A stretch of DNA of 64,000 nt from Gemmobacter aquarius (GTDB taxonomy: Bacteria > Pseudomonadota > Alphaproteobacteria > Rhodobacterales > Rhodobacteraceae). Shown here one piece after another: positions 19,196 to 29,032 of this stretch. A program made the position numbers and the translations under genes. The stretch spans positions 1,848,001-1,912,000 of the forward strand of contig NZ_CP028918.1 in the NCBI RefSeq assembly GCF_003060865.1. The letters run 5' to 3'. A model generated the notes under the pieces. It was not told the DNA's origin. It made no database searches and saw nothing but the letters and a program-made list of their open reading frames with translations. Within the stretch, counting starts at the first letter, position 1. Each line of letters begins with the position of its first letter.

Positions 19196-20314
19196 GTGTC
19201 GAGATTCGACAGATATCTGCTGTCGCAATTGCTTGCGCTGTTCGGCTTTTTCGCCCTGATCCTGGTGACGGTCTACTGGATCAACCGCGCGGTCGGCCTG
19301 TTCGACAAATTGCTTGGCGACGGCCAATCCGCCCTTGTTTTCCTTGAGTTTTCCTTGCTCATCCTGCCAAATGCGATCCGGCTTGTGCTGCCCGTCGCCG
19401 CCTTTGCCGCGACCGTCTACGTCACCAACCGCCTGATGCAGGAAAGCGAGTTGGTGGTGATGCAGGCCACCGGATTTTCCTCGTTCCGTCTGGCACGTCC
19501 AATCATTTACTTTGGGCTGATCGTCACGCTGCTTCATCTGGCCTTGATGAACCTGCTCGTTCCATGGAGCAATGCCATGCTCAACACGCGCCAGCAGGCG
19601 CTTTCGCAGGATATGACGGCCCGCTACATGAACGAGGGTCAGTTCATGCAGCCTGCGTCGGGGGTCACGCTATATATCCGCGACATCACGGACAAAGGCG
19701 AATTGGAAGACGTATTCATTGCCGACGATCGCAGCAGGGCTGTCCGCACCGTCTATAATGCCAGCCGCGCGCTGATCGTGCGAAGCGAAACGGGTCCTAA
19801 GCTGCTGATGCTGGACGGCACGTCGCAACGGCTCGACCGCGACGGGTCGCGCAAGCTGTCGATCACCCGTTTCGCGGATGCGACCTATGATCTGGGAACG
19901 ATCATCCAGACTGCCAAAGCGCGCGGGCCGGAGCCCCGCGATCTGACGAGCCTTGCGCTTTTCACACCCGAAGGCGGGCTGGACTGGGCCGATCCGGCAA
20001 CGCAAAGCGCCGTAACCCGCGAGATCCAGTCGCGGTTGAGCCAACCTTTCCTAAGCCTCGCCTCGGCAATGCTCGGCTTTTCGGCTTTGTTGATAGGCGC
20101 GTTCAGCCGGTTCGGATTGGGGCGGCAAATTCTTGGCGCCGTGATCGGGCTGATTCTTGTGCAACTCATCAGCACCACGAGCACCTCTCTCACCCTGCAG
20201 AACGTGGCGCTTTGGCCAACGCTTTATGCCGGGCCGCTGACGGGGTGCCTGATTTCGGTGCTGCTCCTCTGGGTGTCGCAACGTCCGCGGCGCAGTCGCA
20301 GGGTCGTCGTATGA
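19196..20314 (+). CDS. lptF: LPS export permease LptF
   Basis: YjgP/YjgQ permease of the LptBFG ABC exporter that pulls LPS from the inner membrane. About 372 residues with three N-terminal helices, a periplasmic beta-jellyroll and three C-terminal helices. I chose GTG 19196 (first residues SRFDRYLLSQLL) over the upstream in-frame TTG at 19163, because a G-rich stretch (GGGGGGCTGGGGC) precedes the GTG and the family normally starts with SRFDRY. Overlaps lptG by ATGA. Confidence 0.93.
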   Translation: MSRFDRYLLSQLLALFGFFALILVTVYWINRAVGLFDKLLGDGQSALVFLEFSLLILPNAIRLVLPVAAFAATVYVTNRLMQESELVVMQATGFSSFRLARPIIYFGLIVTLLHLALMNLLVPWSNAMLNTRQQALSQDMTARYMNEGQFMQPASGVTLYIRDITDKGELEDVFIADDRSRAVRTVYNASRALIVRSETGPKLLMLDGTSQRLDRDGSRKLSITRFADATYDLGTIIQTAKARGPEPRDLTSLALFTPEGGLDWADPATQSAVTREIQSRLSQPFLSLASAMLGFSALLIGAFSRFGLGRQILGAVIGLILVQLISTTSTSLTLQNVALWPTLYAGPLTGCLISVLLLWVSQRPRRSRRVVV

Positions 20315-21408
20315 CCCTGAACCTGTACATCGCAAGGCGGTTTCTCATGATGCTTCTGCGCGTGTCGGGTGTGTTTTACGGCATTCTTCTGCTGATCGAC
20401 ACCATCGACCAACTGCGCGGGGTCACCGACAGGGGGGCGGGCGTCACGACCGCGCTATGGCTTGCCGCGCTTAACGTCCCCGAAAGCCTGTATCGCATCT
20501 TCCCGCTGATCGTCGTTCTTTCGGCCATCGCACTTTTCATCGGGCTGGCCCGCAGTTCGGAACTGGTGGTAGTTCGGGCGGCGGGGCGGTCGGGTTTGCG
20601 GTTTCTGTTGGCTCCGGTTTGCACTGCACTGCTGGTGGGATTGCTTGCCGTTTCGGTCCTCAACCCCTTTGTTGCAGCCATGACACGGGCCTATGTCAAC
20701 GCGCAGGCCGATCTCGCCGCAGGAACGGAAAGCGTGCTGTCGGTCAATGCCAACGGGGTCTGGATGCGGCAGGGCAACGAGGATGGCCAAACCGTCATCT
20801 CGGCCGCCCGCAGCAGCCAGGATGCGACCGAACTGTTCGAGGCAACCTTCCTGAAATTCGCGCCGGACGGAAACCCGACCGAGCGGATCGAGGCAAGCAG
20901 GGCGCGTCTCGACTTAGGCGCGTGGCTTCTGGATGGTGCCAAGCGCTGGGACCTGACCAAACCCAACCCCGAGGCCGAAGCGACAGTGGAACCGGACGGC
21001 TACAGGCTGGCATCGGACCTGACCGCCGAGGGCATCCGCGATAGTTTCGGAAAGCCCTCGATGATCGCGTTCTGGTCCCTGCCCGACTATATCGACAGTC
21101 TGGAACGCGCGGGCTTTTCGGCCCGAACCCATCAGGTCTGGTTCCAGATGGAATTGGCCCAACCCTTGCTGCTTATTGCCATGGTGCTGGTCGCTGCAGG
21201 CTTCACCATGCGACATGCGCGGTTCGGCAAGACCGGAACATTGGTGCTTTGCGCCGTTCTGAGCGGATTTGCCATTTTCTTTCTGCGAAATTTTGCCCAA
21301 GTCTTGGGTGAAAACGGCCAGATTCCCGTCGTTCTCGCCGCGTGGAGCCCGCCGGTGGCAGCCGTGATGATGGCGCTAGGCCTGTTACTGCATCTGGAGG
21401 ACGGCTGA
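20311..21408 (+). CDS. lptG: LPS export permease LptG
   Basis: Second YjgP/YjgQ permease, 365 residues, partner of LptF. ATG 20311 sits in the ATGA overlap with lptF (MTLNLYIARRFL). Same architecture as LptF: helices at residues 12-32, 50-70 and 95-115, a large periplasmic domain, and helices near 275-355. Overlaps the lptD start by one base (TGATG). The cognate ATPase gene lptB is not in the window. Confidence 0.94.
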   Translation: MTLNLYIARRFLMMLLRVSGVFYGILLLIDTIDQLRGVTDRGAGVTTALWLAALNVPESLYRIFPLIVVLSAIALFIGLARSSELVVVRAAGRSGLRFLLAPVCTALLVGLLAVSVLNPFVAAMTRAYVNAQADLAAGTESVLSVNANGVWMRQGNEDGQTVISAARSSQDATELFEATFLKFAPDGNPTERIEASRARLDLGAWLLDGAKRWDLTKPNPEAEATVEPDGYRLASDLTAEGIRDSFGKPSMIAFWSLPDYIDSLERAGFSARTHQVWFQMELAQPLLLIAMVLVAAGFTMRHARFGKTGTLVLCAVLSGFAIFFLRNFAQVLGENGQIPVVLAAWSPPVAAVMMALGLLLHLEDG

Positions 21409-23555
21409 TGGTTGCCACCCCATCCCTGAGTCTGCTTCTGGCCTCGTTCGCTTTGGCGTTTTGTCTGGGCCTGCCAGCCTCAGCGCAGGACAGAGCGACA
21501 TTGGTTGCAGACAACCTGCAAATCGAGGGTGACTCGGTGTTGATCGCCGAAGGCGGCGTCGAGGTGTTCTTTCAAGGTCGCCGCCTGACCGCTTCGCGCA
21601 TCGTCTATGACCAGAGCGCAGGCCGGTTGATTGTCGAAGGCCCGATCCGTCTGACCGACGAAACCGGCGACACGGTCATTCTGGCCAATCAGGCCGATTT
21701 GGCCGCCGATATGACCGAAGGGCTGCTGACAAGTGCCCGCGTGGTCTTGAACAGCCAATTGCAAATGGCATCGGCAGAAGCGCGGCGGATCGGCGGGCGT
21801 TATCTGCAGCTGGAAGATACGGTTGCATCGAGCTGCCGCGTCTGTGCCGAAGGTGACACGCCGCTTTGGGAAATCAGGGCGAGACGGGTCACGCATGACC
21901 AGCAGGAACGGCAGATCTATTTCGATCGGGCGCAGCTCAGGCTGGCGGGCGTGCCGGTGTTCTATATACCGCGTTTGCGGTTGCCCGATCCGACGTTGAA
22001 ACGGGCAAACGGCTTTCTCCTGCCCAAGTTCAGCGGCTCGACCACCTTCGGGACAGGTATCGAATTGCCGTATTTTCTGACGCTCGGCGCATCGCGTGAT
22101 GTGACCGTCACACCGTTCCTGACAAGCGACAAAGCCCGAAGCCTGACACTGCGCTATCGCCAGGCCTTCGAGAATGGCGACCTTACGGTCGTGTCGGGCC
22201 TTGCCGGAGACCAGACGAAGGAAGGTTTGCGCGGCTACCTTTTCGCCGACGGCAGCTTTGCCTTGCCCAATTCGTTCCAGCTGACTTTTCACGGCGAATT
22301 GGTCAGTGACCGCGCCTATCTGACCGATTACGACATCAGCGACGCCGACCGCCTGACAAGTTTCGTCGTCTTAACGCGGGTCCGGCACGACGAGTTGGTC
22401 TATGGAAACCTGCGCGGCATCAAGTCGCTGCGGACGGCCGAGAACGCATCGAGCATCCCCTCGATCGTCGGGGACGCGCTTTGGCAAAAACGGTTTACCG
22501 GGCTTGGCGGGATGGGCAATCTGCGCTTCGCAAGCCATGGGCACCTGCGCCGGTCGATTTCCGAGCTGGACACGGACGGAGACACCGTGCCCGACGGACG
22601 CGACGTTGCCAGGTCGTCGATCGGTGCGGACTGGCGGCGCGACTGGGTTCTTCCGGGCGGTGTGTTGGGTGCGGTTCTGGGCGAAACGCGACTCGATTTC
22701 TACGATGTCGCGCAAGACCCGGTCTTCGCCGGAAGTTCTGCCCGTCTTTGGGGTGCTGGCGGAGTCGAATTACGCTGGCCGCTGGTCAAGAACGGCAAAG
22801 ACGGCGCGCGTCACGTTCTGGAGCCCGTGCTCCAGATCATCGCAGCCGAAGCAAGCGACGCGAACATTCCCAACGAGGATTCGATCCTTGTGGAGTTCGA
22901 CGAGGCGAGCCTGATGTCGCTGAACAGGTACCCCGGAAGCGATGCAGTCGAGACGGGCCTGCATGCCAACCTCGGGCTTTCCTGGACCAGATACGATCCG
23001 GACGGATGGTCGCTTGGCGCAACCGTCGGCCAAGTGCTGCGCGCCGAAGCCAATGACGGGTTCAGTGCCGCATCCGGTTTTGCGGGCGACTCGTCGCTTT
23101 GGCTCGCGTCTGTCCATTTCGAGACAGGCACCGGGCTTTACGCTTCCGGACGGATCATCGCCGACGAGACGTCGGGTGTGGCGCGGGGCGAGATCGACGC
23201 GCTGTATTATGGAGAACGGCTGACGCTAAGCTCGGGCTATATCTGGTCGGTCGCAGATGCGGATGAATTCCGCGGCGACGACATTTCCGAGCTTGTTATG
23301 TTCGGCGGATACAAACTTACCGACAACTGGAGCACGGAAGCGTCAGGCCGGTATGATCTGATCGAAGACTCGGCAAGCAGGGCGGCATTGGGCCTGAAGT
23401 TCAAGAACGAGTGCGTCTTGCTCGATCTTTCGCTCTCGCGCCGCTTCTCAACGTCGACTAGTGTATTGGCAGACACACGCTTTGGCGTGACGCTGGAACT
23501 GACCGGTTTCGGCGGCGGCGAAAGTGCCGGTCCGGCGCAGGTGTGTCGGCGGTAA
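21408..23555 (+). CDS. lptD: LPS assembly protein LptD
   Basis: Outer-membrane LPS translocon, about 715 residues. Signal peptide with cleavage after ASA near residue 26. The N-terminal OstA jellyroll (VADNLQIEGDSVLIAEGGVEV) receives LPS from LptA; the C-terminal barrel starts near residue 200. Cysteine pairs in SSCRVCAEGD and near the C-terminus (NEC and the final VCRR) match the disulfides that activate LptD. CTGGAGG precedes the start. The gene order lptF-lptG-lptD-surA lets the barrel be made with its own chaperone. Confidence 0.95.
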   Translation: MVATPSLSLLLASFALAFCLGLPASAQDRATLVADNLQIEGDSVLIAEGGVEVFFQGRRLTASRIVYDQSAGRLIVEGPIRLTDETGDTVILANQADLAADMTEGLLTSARVVLNSQLQMASAEARRIGGRYLQLEDTVASSCRVCAEGDTPLWEIRARRVTHDQQERQIYFDRAQLRLAGVPVFYIPRLRLPDPTLKRANGFLLPKFSGSTTFGTGIELPYFLTLGASRDVTVTPFLTSDKARSLTLRYRQAFENGDLTVVSGLAGDQTKEGLRGYLFADGSFALPNSFQLTFHGELVSDRAYLTDYDISDADRLTSFVVLTRVRHDELVYGNLRGIKSLRTAENASSIPSIVGDALWQKRFTGLGGMGNLRFASHGHLRRSISELDTDGDTVPDGRDVARSSIGADWRRDWVLPGGVLGAVLGETRLDFYDVAQDPVFAGSSARLWGAGGVELRWPLVKNGKDGARHVLEPVLQIIAAEASDANIPNEDSILVEFDEASLMSLNRYPGSDAVETGLHANLGLSWTRYDPDGWSLGATVGQVLRAEANDGFSAASGFAGDSSLWLASVHFETGTGLYASGRIIADETSGVARGEIDALYYGERLTLSSGYIWSVADADEFRGDDISELVMFGGYKLTDNWSTEASGRYDLIEDSASRAALGLKFKNECVLLDLSLSRRFSTSTSVLADTRFGVTLELTGFGGGESAGPAQVCRR

Positions 23556-23556
23556 G

Positions 23557-24906
23557 ATGCGGGATGAGGGCATGATGCGACGCAATGGTTCGAAACTGGC
23601 CTGTGCTTTGGGCACTGCGATGGCCTTGAGCTTCGTTACGCCATTGGCCGGAGCGGGCTTTGCACAGGACAGCGGCGGGTTGTTCGCGCCGCGACTGGTG
23701 ATCAACGGTCAGGTCGTTTCGAATTACGAAGTCGAGCAAAGGATCAAATTCTTGCAGGTGCTGCGCGCACCGGGCGATCCGGAAAAGACGGCCCTGACCG
23801 GCCTGACAACGGACCGGATCAGCGCGCAGGAAGCCGAAAGACTGGCCATCAAGCTAACACCCGAGCAGGTGACCGCCGGGATGCAGGAATTCGCCGCCCG
23901 CGCAAATCTGGACGTTCCCGCCTTCATCAAGGCGATCAACGTCGAAGGGGTGGACGCCGAAACCTTCCGCGATTTCGTAACCGCGGGTCTGCTCTGGCGC
24001 GAGGTGGTGCGACAGAAGTTTGGCGGCACGGTCCGGATTTCGGAAGCCCAGATCGACCGTGCACTTGCCGAAGCAGCGCGCAAACCGGACGTGAAACTGC
24101 TGCTTTCGGAACTGGTGGTTCCGGTTCCCGAAGGAACCGATCCGGCAGATGTCTTGGCCGAAGTGCGCGATATCAAAGCGAATCTGGGGTCCGAAGGTGG
24201 TTTTGCCTCGGCGGCGCGCAAATATTCTGCCTCGCCCACGGCGCAAAGCGGCGGACGGCTCGAGTGGTTGCCGCTGAGCAATCTGCCTCCCGCAATTTCG
24301 GGGCAGTTGCTTGGTCTTGCACCGGGTGAGGTTTCGGACCCTGTGGTGGTACCGCAGGCCGTCGTGCTGTTCCAGTTGAACGGGATCAGCGATCTGGAGA
24401 CGCCTGCACCGACCGATGTAAAGGTGAGCTACGCGCAATTCGCCGTTTCGCCGGAACAGGACGCGGCGGCGATTGCGGGATCAGTTGACGGCTGCGCCGA
24501 CCTATACCCGCTGGCACGGGGTCTGCCTGCCGAACGCCTGACGGTGGTAGAAGAAGTTGCAATGGCCGCGGTGCCGCAGGATATCGGGCTTGCACTTGCA
24601 AAGCTCGATCCGGGCGAGGCGGTCGTACGGGAGCGTAACGGGTATAACGAGCTTTTGATGCTTTGCCTTCGCAACGGTGTGCAGCCCGAACCTGCGGCAG
24701 CGGATGCTGCTGCCGAGCCAGCACCCGAGGCCGCGCCGAAGCCTGATGCCGCGACCGATGCGCCAGCCACAACCGAGGACGATTTCGTCAAGCCGGACCC
24801 CCAGCGCGAGGCCGTGCGAAGCCAGCTTGGCAACCGCCAACTGTCAGTGCTTGCCGATGCCTATATGGAAGAGCTTCGGTCGGAAGCGATCATCGAAGCG
24901 CCGTGA
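23557..24906 (+). CDS. surA: Periplasmic chaperone/peptidyl-prolyl isomerase SurA-like
   Basis: About 449 residues: signal peptide (cleavage near GAGFAQ), a SurA N-terminal chaperone domain (APRLVINGQVVSNYEVEQR) and one PPIC parvulin domain around residues 175-285. E. coli SurA has two parvulin domains; here only one is recognisable. A Pro/Ala/Glu-rich linker (about residues 385-415) precedes a C-terminal helix. Start taken at ATG 23557, one base after the lptD stop; ATG 23572 is an alternative and starts directly at the signal peptide. Folding of LptD and other porins is the inferred role. Confidence 0.88.
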   Translation: MRDEGMMRRNGSKLACALGTAMALSFVTPLAGAGFAQDSGGLFAPRLVINGQVVSNYEVEQRIKFLQVLRAPGDPEKTALTGLTTDRISAQEAERLAIKLTPEQVTAGMQEFAARANLDVPAFIKAINVEGVDAETFRDFVTAGLLWREVVRQKFGGTVRISEAQIDRALAEAARKPDVKLLLSELVVPVPEGTDPADVLAEVRDIKANLGSEGGFASAARKYSASPTAQSGGRLEWLPLSNLPPAISGQLLGLAPGEVSDPVVVPQAVVLFQLNGISDLETPAPTDVKVSYAQFAVSPEQDAAAIAGSVDGCADLYPLARGLPAERLTVVEEVAMAAVPQDIGLALAKLDPGEAVVRERNGYNELLMLCLRNGVQPEPAAADAAAEPAPEAAPKPDAATDAPATTEDDFVKPDPQREAVRSQLGNRQLSVLADAYMEELRSEAIIEAP

Positions 24907-25874
24907 CCGCTCCGGTCGCCCTGACCTGTGGTGATCCGGCCGGGATCGGTCCTGAAATCGCTGTTGCGGCTTGGCGGATGCTCGGGCGCGAGGTTCCGTT
25001 CTTCTGGATCGGCGATCCGAGGCATTTGCCGCAAGGGACTGATTACATAGTGATTTCGGACCCTTCCGAGGTCGGTGACGTTGCCGATGGTGCCTTGCCC
25101 GTGTTGGCGCATGCTTTTGCGCAGGACGTGACGCCTGGACAGCCTGATGCTGCGCTTGCCCAAGGGGTAATCGACGTTATCGCGCGGGCGGTTGCCTTGG
25201 TTCAAGGCGGACAGGCTTCGGCCATATGCACAGCGCCGATTTCGAAGAAGGTGCTGAAAGACGGGGCGGGGTTCGCCTTTCCGGGCCATACCGAATTTCT
25301 GGCCCATCTGGGCGGGGTCAGGCAGGTGGTGATGATGCTGGCCTGCCCTGCGCTGCGGGTGGTGCCTGCGACGATCCACCTGGCCTTGTCCGAGGTGCCG
25401 CGCCTCCTGACGCCCGAAACGCTGGAAGAGACGATCCGCATCACCGCCGCCGGATTGCGGCGCGATCTGGGGATCATGGCCCCGCGTATAGCCGTGGCGG
25501 GGTTGAACCCGCACGCTGGCGAAGGCGGGATTATGGGGCGCGAGGAGATCGACTGGATCATTCCGCTGGTCGAACGGATGCGGGGCCAGGGTTTTGATCT
25601 GCGCGGCCCGATGCCGCCCGATACGATGTTTCACGCCAAGGCGCGGGCGGGATATGACGTGGCGGTCTGCATGTATCACGATCAGGCGCTGATCCCGATC
25701 AAGACCATCGATTTCGATGGCGGGGTGAATGTGACGCTTGGCTTGCCCTTCATCCGCACCTCGCCCGATCATGGCACGGCCTTTGACATTGCCGGAAAGG
25801 GCATCGCCAATCCGTCGAGCCTTGTCGCCGCCCTGAGAATGGCGCAACAGATGGCAAAGGCGCGTCTGGGGTAA
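24903..25874 (+). CDS. pdxA: 4-hydroxythreonine-4-phosphate dehydrogenase PdxA
   Basis: NAD-dependent oxidation of 4-phosphohydroxy-L-threonine in pyridoxal phosphate synthesis. 323 residues from GTG 24903, which overlaps the surA stop (GTGA). Motifs: [12 protein letters not shown] at the N-terminus, [17 protein letters not shown] and [11 protein letters not shown]; the metal-binding histidines are present. Fifth gene of the lpt operon, the usual position in alphaproteobacteria. Confidence 0.96.
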   Translation: MTAPVALTCGDPAGIGPEIAVAAWRMLGREVPFFWIGDPRHLPQGTDYIVISDPSEVGDVADGALPVLAHAFAQDVTPGQPDAALAQGVIDVIARAVALVQGGQASAICTAPISKKVLKDGAGFAFPGHTEFLAHLGGVRQVVMMLACPALRVVPATIHLALSEVPRLLTPETLEETIRITAAGLRRDLGIMAPRIAVAGLNPHAGEGGIMGREEIDWIIPLVERMRGQGFDLRGPMPPDTMFHAKARAGYDVAVCMYHDQALIPIKTIDFDGGVNVTLGLPFIRTSPDHGTAFDIAGKGIANPSSLVAALRMAQQMAKARLG

Positions 25875-25877
25875 GCG

Positions 25878-25913
25878 CCGGGGGCTTTGTGCCCCCGGAC
25901 CCCCAGATTATTT
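25878..25913. repeat. GC hairpin with ATTATTT block
   Basis: CCGGGGGC-TTTGT-GCCCCCGG followed by ACCCCCAGATTATTT, between pdxA and rsmA. Same layout as the repeats at 1.46, 30.1, 39.3 and 61.2 kb. Confidence 0.7.
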
Positions 25914-25936
25914 GCGCCACGATGAACGGGGGAACG

Positions 25937-26776
25937 ATGGCTGCGATTGACGGGCTGCCGCCGCTGCGCGATGTGATCCGCGACCATGATCTGGTGGCGA
26001 AAAAGCAGTTGGGGCAGAATTTTCTGCTCGACCTGAACCTGACCGCCAAGATCGCGCGACAGGCTGGCGATCTGAGCGGCTGCGATGTGCTCGAGGTCGG
26101 GCCCGGCCCCGGCGGGTTGACGCGGGGCTTGCTCGCCGAGGGCGCGCGGCGGGTGCTGGCGGTCGAGAAGGACCCCCGCTGCCTACCCGCTTTGGCCGAG
26201 ATCTCAGCGGCTTATCCCGACCGATTGCAGGTGATCAACGGCGATGCGCTGGAGGTTGATGTACTGTCGCATCTGACGCCGCCGATCCGCGTGGTGGCAA
26301 ACCTGCCCTATAATGTGGGGACAGAACTGCTGGTTCGCTGGCTGACGCCCAAGGTCTGGCCGCCCTTTTGGGAAAGCCTGACACTGATGTTCCAGCGCGA
26401 GGTTGCCGAGCGGATCGTGGCCAAGCCCCGGACCGAGCATTACGGTCGGCTGGCGCTGTTGGTGCAGTGGCGCTGCGAGGCGAAGATCGTGCTGCACCTG
26501 CCGCCCGAAGCCTTTACCCCTGCGCCAAAGGTTCATTCGGCGGTGGTGCATCTGACGCGGCTGGACAGCCCTCGTTATCCGGCGGACGGGGCGGTTCTGG
26601 CACGGATCACGGCGATGGCCTTTAACCAGCGGCGCAAGATGCTGCGGTCGAGCCTGAAGGGGATGGGGCCGGATATCGAGGAAAAGCTGGTCGCGGCCGG
26701 AATTGCGCCGACAGCGCGGGCCGAAGAGATTTCGCTGGAAGGGTTCTGCGCTTTGGCGCGGGAAGTTGCGGGCTGA
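25937..26776 (+). CDS. rsmA: 16S rRNA (adenine1518/1519-N6) dimethyltransferase RsmA
   Basis: KsgA-family rRNA dimethyltransferase, about 279 residues. [12 protein letters not shown] opens the domain, SAM motif [11 protein letters not shown], and the catalytic [14 protein letters not shown] 25937 ([11 protein letters not shown]) follows GGGGGA; an earlier in-frame ATG at 25922 would add five residues. Ends the lpt-pdxA operon, followed by a strong bidirectional terminator. Confidence 0.96.
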   Translation: MAAIDGLPPLRDVIRDHDLVAKKQLGQNFLLDLNLTAKIARQAGDLSGCDVLEVGPGPGGLTRGLLAEGARRVLAVEKDPRCLPALAEISAAYPDRLQVINGDALEVDVLSHLTPPIRVVANLPYNVGTELLVRWLTPKVWPPFWESLTLMFQREVAERIVAKPRTEHYGRLALLVQWRCEAKIVLHLPPEAFTPAPKVHSAVVHLTRLDSPRYPADGAVLARITAMAFNQRRKMLRSSLKGMGPDIEEKLVAAGIAPTARAEEISLEGFCALAREVAG

Positions 26777-26781
26777 ACCGG

Positions 26782-26811
26782 AAAAGGCCGGACCTGATGG
26801 TCCGGCCTTTT
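26782..26811. terminator. Bidirectional terminator between rsmA and the DUF4167 gene
   Basis: AAAAGGCCGGACC-TGAT-GGTCCGGCCTTTT: a perfect 13-bp stem with A and T flanks, serving both converging transcripts. Confidence 0.92.
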
Positions 26812-26831
26812 GTTGGTTGGTTAAAAAAGGA

Positions 26832-27962
26832 TTACTCGGCTGCTTCCTGCGAGCCGCCGCCGCCGCCGTTGTCGTTTCCGTCATCCTTTGGCTTTTCGGC
26901 CTTGGGCTTGCGGGGCGCACGCGGCTTTTTCGGTGCGGCTTCTGCCTCGGCTGCCGGAACGCCGGGGAGCGAGGCTTGAGCTGCCACAGGTGCGGCAACG
27001 GGCGGTGCAACGCGTGTCTCGGCCACCGGAGCGTCGGCTACGGGTTCGGCTTTGGGCTGCTGGTCGCGGCGGTCTTCGCGGTTCTGATCGCGCGGACGGT
27101 CCTCACGGGGCCGGTCCTCACGGGGACGGTCACGATTCTGGTCGCGGGGGCGGTCGTCACGGGGACGGTCCTGACGCGGCTGGTTGTTATCGTTTTGTTG
27201 AGGAGTGTCACGATTTGGGCGGTCGCCTTGCGGACGGTCGTCGCGGCGACGGAATTCGCCGCGGTCGCGGCGTTCGTTACCCTGACGTTCGCCGCCCTGA
27301 TTGCCGTTTTGCTGGCCGCCCTGCGGGCGGTCATTTTGCGAACGATCATTCTGGGGACGATCATTCTGCCGGTCGTCGCGGCGCGGCTGGTAGGGGCGGG
27401 CTTCGGGCGTGTCGACGAGATTGGCATCGCCATCGGCGGTATAATCGCCTGAGGGTGCGGCATGGCGATCATCGTCGTTGCGGTCGTTGCGATCATCGGG
27501 GCGGTAGTCGCGATTGTCGTTGCGGTCACGCCAGGTGTCGCGGTCGCGGTTGGCGTTGTTGCCACCCTGCTGGTAGCCGCCCTGCTGGCCGTTGCCGTTC
27601 TGGCCATTGCCGCTGTGGCCATTGCCTTGCTGGTAGTTCCCCTGCTGGCTATTTCCGCCTTGGCTGTTGCCGTTCTGAACCTGGTTGCGCTGACGCTCTT
27701 CCTGTTCGGCGGCCATCTCGCGCTGGGCCTCGCCCAGAAGGCGGGTGTAGTGTTCGGCGTGTTGCAGGAAATTCTCGGCTGCGACGCGGTCGTTCGACAG
27801 CTGCGCGTCACGGGCGAGAAGCTGATACTTCTCGATGATCTGCTGCGGCGTTCCGCGCACCTTGCCTTCGGGGCCGGAGCTTTCGAAGACGCGGTTGATG
27901 ATATTGCCGAGGGTGCGCGGGCGGTTCGCCTTGGAACGCGAGCGGGACTTGGAAGATCTCAT
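26832..27962 (-). CDS. DUF4167 domain protein with a long Asn/Gln/Arg/Asp-rich tail
   Basis: About 376 residues. Residues 1-95 form DUF4167: a basic start RSSKSRSRSKANRPRTLGNI, then VFESSGPEGKVRGTPQQIIEKY and a helical segment ending in HYTRLLGEAQREM. Residues 100-330 are low complexity: first Asn/Gln/Gly-rich (QGNGHSGNGQNGNGQQGG), then Arg/Asp-rich blocks such as DDRPRDQNRDRPRED. The end is Pro/Ala/Lys-rich. Such composition is typical of RNA-binding disordered regions. ATG 27962 begins the conserved RSSK motif. Follows prfA-prmC on the same strand, a conserved neighbour pair, which suggests a translation or RNA role; function is not established. Confidence 0.88.
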   Translation of the reverse strand: MRSSKSRSRSKANRPRTLGNIINRVFESSGPEGKVRGTPQQIIEKYQLLARDAQLSNDRVAAENFLQHAEHYTRLLGEAQREMAAEQEERQRNQVQNGNSQGGNSQQGNYQQGNGHSGNGQNGNGQQGGYQQGGNNANRDRDTWRDRNDNRDYRPDDRNDRNDDDRHAAPSGDYTADGDANLVDTPEARPYQPRRDDRQNDRPQNDRSQNDRPQGGQQNGNQGGERQGNERRDRGEFRRRDDRPQGDRPNRDTPQQNDNNQPRQDRPRDDRPRDQNRDRPREDRPREDRPRDQNREDRRDQQPKAEPVADAPVAETRVAPPVAAPVAAQASLPGVPAAEAEAAPKKPRAPRKPKAEKPKDDGNDNGGGGGSQEAAE

Positions 27963-28201
27963 CTTGTCCTTTGGTCCAAAAGACCTGGCTATCTGCGAAC
28001 GCCCTTGCAGTTGATCCAACCGGATGGGGACGTTACGAGCATGTCTGGCATAATCCGCAAGGGGGAGCCTTCGCCCTGCCCCGCCGCGTAGTTCGAGTAA
28101 TCACCGACTGCGGCAGATTACAAGGGGAAACTGTGCGAGGCGGCGCAGCGCACGGTGATTTTGCCGATGGAAACCCGCCGATGTGGCGGATTTCCCGCAG
28201 C

Positions 28202-29032
28202 TCAGGCAAGGTGGGCTGCAACCACGCGGTCGCGACCGTCGAGGTCTTGCAGAATACGGATGCCGGTGAGGCCTGCATCGGCGAAAATGCCAGCGACGGC
28301 GAGGGCTTGGGTCGGGCCTATCTCGACGATCAGGCGGCCGTTCGGGGCGAGATGCGCGGAGGCTGCAGCGGCAATCTTGCGGTAGGGCGACAGGCCGTCA
28401 CCGCCCGGAGTCAGGGCGCGGCGGGGTTCATACAGAACCTCGGGCGAGAGGGTGGGCAATTCGGATTCGGCGATATAGGGCGGGTTCGACACGATCAGGT
28501 CGAAGCGGCCCGTGACCTCTGCCAGCCAGTCGGAGGCGAGGAAGCTGCCACGGTCGGTCAGGCCATGCTTCGCCGCGTTTTCGGCGGCGATGGCAAGGGT
28601 GGGGGCGTGGATGTCGGTGCCGGTGCCGGTTGCTTGGGGGCGGTCGGCGAGCAGCGAGAGAAGAATGCAGCCGGTGCCGGTGCCGAGGTCGAGGACCGAT
28701 GCGAAGGGAGCAGAAAGGGCTGTTTGTACAAGGAGTTCGGTTTCGGGACGCGGGTCGAGCGTGTCGGGGGTTACGCGGAACGAGCGGCCCCAGAACAGGC
28801 GTTGGCCGATGATGTGGCTGACGGGTTCACGGTTTGCGCGGCGGGTGACGGCGTCGTCATAGCGGGCCAGCGCTTCGGACGCGATATCGTCATGCAGATG
28901 CAGGGTCAGGCGGTCCGGGGGCACGCGTGCCGCAAAGGACAAGAGGGCGCGGGCGTCGCGGGGGGCATCCTCGATACCGGCGTCGCGCAATCGGGGAATG
29001 GCGGCGCGCAGGGCGTCGGCGAGGGTGGTCAT
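28202..29032 (-). CDS. prmC: Release factor glutamine methyltransferase PrmC
   Basis: Methylates the GGQ glutamine of release factors. 276 residues: N-terminal helical domain, SAM motif [15 protein letters not shown] and catalytic [14 protein letters not shown] 29032 overlaps the prfA stop by four bases (ATGA), so enzyme and substrate are translationally coupled. Confidence 0.96.
   Translation of the reverse strand: MTTLADALRAAIPRLRDAGIEDAPRDARALLSFAARVPPDRLTLHLHDDIASEALARYDDAVTRRANREPVSHIIGQRLFWGRSFRVTPDTLDPRPETELLVQTALSAPFASVLDLGTGTGCILLSLLADRPQATGTGTDIHAPTLAIAAENAAKHGLTDRGSFLASDWLAEVTGRFDLIVSNPPYIAESELPTLSPEVLYEPRRALTPGGDGLSPYRKIAAAASAHLAPNGRLIVEIGPTQALAVAGIFADAGLTGIRILQDLDGRDRVVAAHLA

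Noticed and set aside
16500..20000. Calling this region a replication origin
   Set aside because: The skew change is suggestive, but there is no dnaA, hemE, repABC or DnaA-box cluster, and the octamer polarity points elsewhere.
27040..27440. Repetitive GGTCCTCACGGGGACGGTC-like blocks that could look like a repeat array
   Set aside because: They encode the Arg/Asp/Pro-rich tail of the DUF4167 protein in frame; spacing and sequence are irregular, so it is not a CRISPR array.
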